DNA of 64,000 bases from Kryptolebias marmoratus. Taxonomy: Eukaryota > Chordata > Actinopteri > Cyprinodontiformes > Rivulidae. Numbering within the stretch: position 1 is the stretch's first letter; the number at the start of each line of letters is the position of its first letter. Below are positions 57,814 to 64,000 of this stretch, in pieces. The stretch is taken from the NCBI RefSeq assembly GCF_001649575.2, contig NC_051433.1, positions 26,493,985 to 26,557,984 on the forward strand, read 5' to 3'. Both the position numbers and the translations under genes were made by a program. The notes beneath the pieces were generated by a model. It was not told the origin of the DNA. It searched no databases and worked only from the letters and a program-made list of their open reading frames with translations.

Positions 57814-58518
57814 CTGGTTTTAATTGCACACAAGCAAAAACATTATTGATTTGCCTTTACCTTTCAGCAGCAAGAGGTAATTATATATAGAAAGACATTT
57901 TGTGAGCTTTATATGTTTTGATAGTATTTTGATATCAACATACAGTTTATGTGTTTTGGACTCTTGTTGTGAAGGACAAAAATGAAGTTCTGTGAGTTCC
58001 TGTTGTTGTGTTGGTGCTGTGATGGGAATAAGAAAGACCACAGGTTGGACTGTTCAATAAAGATACTTGGGGTTATAATTTTGTAGTGCCGAGCAGTGTA
58101 GATGCACCTATAACACCAGGTTACAGTGACATAGATTAAAGTAATGGCATTTTATAAAAGCTTGAATCATAGGATTACATAAATGTGGCATTTGCATCTT
58201 AAGTTGCATATTAACTATCTCTGTGGGTCAGCTGCAGGTGAACAGCAGAGAGCAACAGAGCACACCCATTCATCAAACATGCAGCTAAGCTTGTTAAAGT
58301 GCACAACACTTGTGAATCACATCTGAGTGTGAGCACACAAACACACAGGAATTATTCTGTGTTCCTTTCTGTAGAACCACAGCACTGAGTCAGGACCTGT
58401 CATAGAAACATATAAACTGTAATTTAGGAGCCCCTAGATGTTCTTTTTCTAGAAAAAAAAACCCAAAACAAAACAAAAATAAATTATTATTACACCAAAT
58501 AATCTGAAGACAAAAATT
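57814..58518. other. No gene
   Basis: AT-rich sequence with nothing I can assign. Confidence 0.4.
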
Positions 58519-58692
58519 GTAGGCTGCAGTAGCTCAGTGGTCAGTACCACAGGCTTGTAATCCTGAGGCTGCAGGAGTGAGCCCACGTTGCGTCGGGAAG
58601 GGCATCCAGCTTAAAACAGTTGCCAAATGTCTCGTATGAGTTTGCTCCCACCACAGAGGGGAGCAGTAAAAGAACAAACAAACAAACAAAAG
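58519..58692 (+). repeat. tRNA-derived SINE
   Basis: Begins with a pol III A-box (tagctcagtgg, 58530-58540) and a degenerate B-box region ('gcaggagtgagccc'). It then has the SINE body 'gcgtcgggaagggcatccag' and ends in an (AAAC)n tail at 58673-58690. Both the body and tail are typical of fish tRNA-related SINEs. Confidence 0.8.
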
Positions 58693-61600
58693 AACCCAAC
58701 AATTTAAGGACAACAACATTTTTAATCATTTTATTAACCTGTCAACAATACTAAAGCAAACGTTGAAGAAAAAGGTCAACAATATACATCATGTATACAA
58801 TTAAAAGACTTGGGAAATGTGAAACATTTTAAAAGGCTGACACTAATTTACCCTGATTCCTTTGAACATTATGAGGAAAACTCTTTTCTTCATCCCTCAG
58901 TGCATATTCTGCCTAAAACTTCCATTAAGTCCCTATATTTGAACTGACACAACTCCCAGTCAAAATTAGTTTAATGTGACAAAAAAGCAGACGTTCTACT
59001 TCATTGTCAGTCCACAAAAAAAGATTTGTTCTTGTATTTACCATCCTTGTCATGTTTAAAGTGTGGAGTGTCAGCTTCACATCTTCTTTCCTGTTTTTGC
59101 TGTATTTTCATGGCAGAGTTACAGCACCATATGCACTCTTTGCAGAGTTACTACAGCATTTGAGTCATTTTCTGCATTTCAGTGTGGATAAAAAAAGAAA
59201 TTGTGCAATTGGTGCCATGTTTACGAATAAAAAGGTCATTTTGGAAAGACAGCATTTATGTATGAACAGAGCCTCAGTCACTGTTCCAGTGGAATAATGT
59301 GAAATCATGTCAGTGGGTGGTTATCACATGTCAGATGACTCAGCATTTCCATGAATAGATGGGAACTATTTCTTTCAAAGCAGGAACTTTCATCTATTTT
59401 TGTTTTATCCAGGGAATCAGTTAAATTATGCCTTTATGGGCTGATGATTCTGCTCTGATTACTCCTTGAGAGGTCAGAGAGTCACTTTGTTCATTACATA
59501 GCTTTCACATGAAAATACCTCCTTTTATCTTTTGCAATATTATTTGATTTTTGTTGACTATACCACATTACCACCTCCCGCCAAAAGCAAAAAGTGTATA
59601 TGTTTTAGTTTAAGCTTGTGTGAATGTGTTTCTTTGTTTGTTCCATTTGTAAAGTATGTCATGAACCACTGGACAGATTTTAATAAACCTTCAGACAAGT
59701 ATTTATTGGATGTACATCTACAACTAATTACCTTTTGGAGTTAGTTGAATTCAAGATAACTGTCTCAACATTAGCTAACACAAAAATGGATATAACTCTG
59801 TCAATGTTTAAATATTTGGCTAAAATCTAATGTGGTAGTAGTTGAGAGTGCAAAATCTTTTCCTTAAAACCTTTAAATGAATTCCTGAACCCTATTTGCA
59901 AAATATCTCTGGATGGATTTTAATTAAACTTTCAAAAAGTAATCATTAAATATACTTCTACAACTGATTAACGTTTGGAGCCAATCAAATTCACGACGGC
60001 TGCCACAATTAACCAACATTAGCTTACAAAACATGGCTATAACTCAGTCAGTTTCAGAAAAATTTAGCTAAAAATGTATGCACTACTAGCTGAGAATCAT
60101 TTATAACATAAACTGAGCATGACAAAAGTGAAATTATACAGAATGTTAATTTCAAGGTGTGACTAAAATGGCTATAACTCATTTCTTTCATAAGGTGAGC
60201 TTAGTCTAAAACTCTAGTATGGAAGGTGGCGGGCATATGCAATGTTTAAAGGAACACCATGCCTTTAACATTTTTTGTTAGAATGTAATGTTATCTCAAA
60301 TGAAACATTTTCTTTTACTTTGATGGGTATTTGCCTGTAAATTTCACTTTATTTTGACAGTGATTGTGTCCACTGCTGCTCTAAATTTCACAAAATGTGC
60401 GGAGTAAACAGATGCAAAAAAATGCAGTAATCATGCCCAAAACTTAATAGCAATTAAATGGTTTAAAAACTCAAAACTGAGTTCCTCATATGATTCCCAT
60501 ACTCTCCATATGCAAAAGAAAGAAAGGAAGAAACAAAGAAAGAACGAATAAATAATAATATTAATAATAATGGGTGATAGCAAACAGCCAACACTGTGTT
60601 ACAGCAATTTATGAAACTGCCATGAACTGATGGGTCCACTTTTGTGTATATGACTATGAAAAAAGTTGCTTTTTTGTAGCCTTGGGCTGCTGTCCTTAGT
60701 AAGGGAAGAAGAATTGTTTTGCTCTAGCAGTAGTGTTCACTGCAGTGTAGCTTCCATTGCAACAGGAAAAGTTAGAGAGTGAGCCTTTTCTGAAGTGTGA
60801 TGAGAACATGATAGTTTGTCAAATAACTTTTAGTGATAAATTAGTAGAAGCTAAACAGATCTCCATGGAAATCAGATGAATTCATTGGATTTGTGTTCCA
60901 GCATGTCTACAGTTGTGATGTAATGTGACAGTCAAATACCAGACCTGAACTTTGTCTATATAGGTCACTGCTTTGCATCAAACCAAACGTCTGCCTCAAA
61001 GGAAAAATGATCATCTTTCATGTGAGCTAATGAAGTTCAGAGCTCAGTGCTGTGTTTGAAGTCGTCTAACAGTGTGTTTCTTGAGGCTTGGTGGGTTTGC
61101 CTCTGAGTCAGCTCAGGTGCCACAGGTCAGCTACACCGAGGGTCGACCTGACAGTGAAGGTCTTTGTTCTCAACAAGTGATCCTCGCACAGGTATGCTGA
61201 ACTACTTTGTTGTTCAGGTCATATGAATCACCCAAAGGTCACTAAAGAGCTATGATTATCAAGCTCAAAACATCTACATCTACAAAGGCACACATCTACA
61301 ACGTCACACATTAACAACTGCAAAAACTTCCAAGAGTCTTCATAAACTGTTTTTACAACAAAGTTCATCCCATGCACAAGTCAAAATCAGTTTAGCTTTA
61401 GGAAAATGAAGCATCATAAAAGCACTGGGTTGTAATAGATGTTAGCATTAAATTTAGATGTAAATATTATGTGGGTGAAAATGATTTTACTTTAATTTTT
61501 ATAATGTGTGAATGAATGTAGAGAAGTTTAAAACAATCACACATCTTTCATCTCCAGAATCAAATCCAGGAAGCAGAGTTGTAGTCTTACACACCTCTCT

Positions 61601-61775
61601 GCTGCTTCTCTTCTGTTACCCACCCAAACCCCATTAAAACAGTGTCAGCTCACCCACAGCCCAAATTAAGTAAACCAAAAAGAAGCTCATGAAAAGTAAA
61701 TTATACCACTTTTATAAAATAAACAGTTACTTTACCACAATAAAAATATTGAACATACAATCTCAAGTCTCTGCT
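58693..61775. other. No gene; dispersed repeat and AT-rich sequence
   Basis: 59590-60200 carries at least two tandem-like diverged copies of the dispersed family ('ccttttggagttagttgaat', 'acgtttggagccaatcaaat'). 60530-60570 has AAAG- and AAT-rich runs. A TATATA-like box at about 60958 and a donor-like site at about 61192 hint at a 5' exon of a gene beyond the window, but nothing confirms it. Confidence 0.4.
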
Positions 61776-61780
61776 AACTG

Positions 61781-62310
61781 TGTCAGGATTTGGGTTTTCT
61801 TTGAGTTTCTTTTTGTATTTAGGGTTATTGTTTTTCCGTGTTTCTGGTGTTCAGTTTGAGTTTATTGTTTCTTTTATTTTGTTATTTGATTGTCTACATG
61901 TTTATTCTTGTCTTAGTTCAGTTTTTGCTCCCTATGTCTTTTGTATTCCTGTCATCATTAACTTCTCCTCAGCTTACCACTTGTTTACTGGCCATGCCCA
62001 TCTTTACCAAGATCTTTACCATCGTTACCAAGTTTGTAATCACTCACCTGTGCCCACTTCTCCTAATTTCCTGCAGCCTTAAAAAGCCGGTCAACTCCTC
62101 CACTTACTCACTGGTTCATTGTTGTTTTCATGCGCTGTCTATGTTTCCCCTTGTGTTTTTTGCAACCTTGGATTTAGTTTCGGTTTGCTGCCACTTCAGC
62201 CTTTGCTTTTGTTTATTTTTATTTTTTGTGTAAATAAATTCGTTTTTTCCCTGAAGCTCTCAGAATGAGTCTCTGCATTGGGTTTACCTCACTCTTCACC
62301 AAACTGAACA
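61781..62310 (+). mobile_element. Solo LTR with 5-bp target duplication
   Basis: 530 bp starting TGTCAGGATTTGGG and ending CAAACTGAACA, flanked by AACTG (61776-61780 and 62311-62315). TG...CA ends and a 5-bp duplication are those of LTR-element integration. AATAAA is present near 62234, with T-rich 5' half. It looks unlike the other LTRs here. Confidence 0.85.
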
Positions 62311-62699
62311 AACTGATTATCACATTGATGAATTTTGTCTAACAGAAACAGCAGGAAGATTTTGTTTGTAATAATTAGTCAATTTCTGCCAACTATATAA
62401 ATGTTCATATTTCTAGAACAACAGGCTGATGAGGATAAGCTCCTAATTTTCTGTCATGCTTATTAAATAAACATAACTAAAGCCTGGTTTGTGTTTGGAC
62501 TGTTTTTGTCCTGTGGAGATCTCTGAATTGTCAAAAATAATAGCTTCATCCAAACCATCAACATGTCTGCAAGATTTCATCCCAGCCAGACTGTTTAAAA
62601 AGGTGTTTTCCTTAATTAATATTTCCATTTTGGATCTGCTTAATCTGTCTTTAGTAAATTAATATGTACCTCAGACCTTCAAGGTTGTTTAAATTAAAC

Positions 62700-63060
62700 T
62701 TTTACTTATGAAGTCAGTAGACTTGTGTCCATACTTATCCTGTTAGATCTCAATGCTGCATTTTGGTACAGTTTATCACAATGCCAGAGTGCTTTTCCAA
62801 AACAAGTCGTTCAAATGACTACAGAAACTTGAACATGATATTGGAATTACCGGAACAGATCTAAAATGGTTAAAATCATATTGATCTGATAGATTCCAGT
62901 TTGTTCACGTTAATAATAAATAATCTTCAAACACCAACATTTATCATGGAGTTCCTGAGGGTTCAGTGCTTGGACTAATACTCTTTACTTTATCAATTAG
63001 CAAAGATTATAATATTCTAACTATGTTCACTCATACCAGTCCAAGTTCTTCAAAACGGAG
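62700..63060 (+). mobile_element. Decayed LINE RT fragment
   Basis: Broken frames read LEHDIGITGTDLKWLKSY, SDRFQFVHVNNK, HGVPEGSVLGLILFTLSI. The last is the RT block before the ADD box. The ADD box itself is not recognisable. It is a short old relic. Confidence 0.7.
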
Positions 63061-64000
63061 TATTTTCAATGTACCTAATCAGTTTGATAGCTTCATTTTC
63101 ACATAATGCACAGCTGCAAAAATACACTATAACGTAATATGTCGTTAAAAATTAGTGCCACTGTGATACCCACAAAAACTGCTGTCCAATATGTGTATTT
63201 AGCCTTCTTTTAAAGGCTTCCTGGTATTTACACAGACTTACATCAGCATGACAATTCGCTCCAAAGAACAAATGAAAATGAGCTTTCTCTTTATTTTTTA
63301 TAGAATTTTATGTGTGAATCAGGATTCCCCTATCAAATCAATTACTTACCTTGTCATTGAAAATGAAAGTGTGCTAGTTTTTTTTTTTAACAAGACAATG
63401 TGTTTTATATTTTTCAACAATTATTTGAAATTAAAAATTCAAGTTCAGTTAAGTTAATCATTTAATCAGACCCCTCCAGATTAAGTCCTGATTTTCTTAA
63501 GTCATGTTGAAATTAGTTTACAATTAAAAAGTTTGTTTCATGTTTTTTTAAAACAAAAATGTAAGGATCCAGGCAGTTTTGCTGAGTGTTAGGAAGTACA
63601 CATGTACTGAGCTTTAAACCACAGAGAAACTGCATTCTATTGATTGTTGTAGCAGCCAGGACTGTGTTGAATTTGACATAAACCAGGTTTGTCTTAAAAG
63701 TGAGAACCAGAAACCAGACACTGAGCCAATCGTAAAAGGTAAGTGATTTATTTACAATATGAAATATGAATGTGCAAGATACTGGAAGCCAGGCAGATCT
63801 GCAAAGGCAAGAAGGAGCAAGGTGAGTCTCAAATACCAGGTCAGCTTTGAATGACATTCACGTGATTTGTTCTCTGTATCTCTTTTCTTACAGGTGAGGT
63901 GAGTATGGAGTCGTGGATGCATGGAGGTTCAGAAGGAGGTCTTAGAAGGAGGTTCCAGAAGTGGTCCAGTTGTCCAGTAGAAGGTAAATCCCCAAAACAG
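63061..64000. other. No gene seen to window end
   Basis: AT-rich sequence. The last ~150 bases are purine-rich ('gttcagaaggaggtcttaga') with a donor-like 'acaggtgaggtgagt' at about 63893. An exon may lie there but no frame is convincing. Confidence 0.3.

Overview
The window is nuclear DNA from a vertebrate, almost certainly a teleost fish. Its only firmly identified genes are two broken vertebrate genes with GT-AG introns: aldh1l1 and gon4l. Most of the rest is an old transposon landscape of fish type: RTE/Rex3-like, R4/Dong-like, L2-like, I-type (with RNase H) and L1 LINEs, BEL/Pao and Gypsy LTR elements, Penelope-like elements, Tc1/mariner, hAT and Harbinger-like DNA transposons, and a tRNA-derived SINE. 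The assembly has five N runs: 2446-3002, 10622-10721, 23694-24387, 38606-38705 and 46912-47200. Two of them are exactly 100 N, the usual mark of a gap of unknown size. Single Ns lie at 35748 and 41791.

Layout. 1-148 is the 3' end of an RTE/Rex3-like LINE. 150-4110 is repeat-rich, with an R4/Dong-like LINE around a gap and an RT remnant on the minus strand. 4.4-7.6 kb holds two weak small-gene candidates: one exon with a membrane segment, and a phase-consistent three-exon model whose second acceptor is the last unit of a 30-bp minisatellite. 8.45-9.15 kb is a LINE remnant with RNase H. 9.19-9.57 kb is a 75-bp tandem repeat and a possible 5' exon. 10.15-10.62 kb carries three gon4l exons that run into the first 100-N gap. 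Beyond that gap lies a long minus-strand L1, with ORF1 and ORF2 open, inserted into a BEL/Pao gag-protease region (10.7-16.4 kb).

17.36-29.28 kb (+) holds 14 exons encoding the last 543 residues of 10-formyltetrahydrofolate dehydrogenase (aldh1l1). They include the catalytic Glu and Cys. The formyl-hydrolase domain and the first part of the carrier domain are missing. Its introns contain an (ATT)n microsatellite, LINE fragments, an N gap and a Gypsy RT remnant.

From 29.4 to 64 kb I find no host coding gene. The main objects are a 575-bp TTAA-flanked MITE; an L2 LINE split by a Harbinger-like element that is itself split by a hAT element (35.4-38.3 kb); palindromes beside the 38.6 kb gap; a ~390-bp inverted repeat (41.5 and 46.4 kb) tied to Penelope-like RT sequence in opposite orientations around the 46.9 kb gap; a retrotransposon gag relic (48.7-49.7 kb); a nearly full-length L2-like LINE carrying an LTR (50.1-53.4 kb); a 169-bp Penelope-derived snap-back insertion with a 13-bp target duplication; a 5'-truncated L1 with a perfect 16-bp target duplication; a Tc1 copy split by a solo LTR with a 5-bp duplication; and another solo LTR at 61.8 kb with a 5-bp duplication.

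I see no undescribed multi-gene system. What is worth a second look is the shared breakpoint of two genes at one gap, several target-site-resolved nested insertions, the hairpin Penelope insertion, and tandem repeats that carry splice-site-like sequence.
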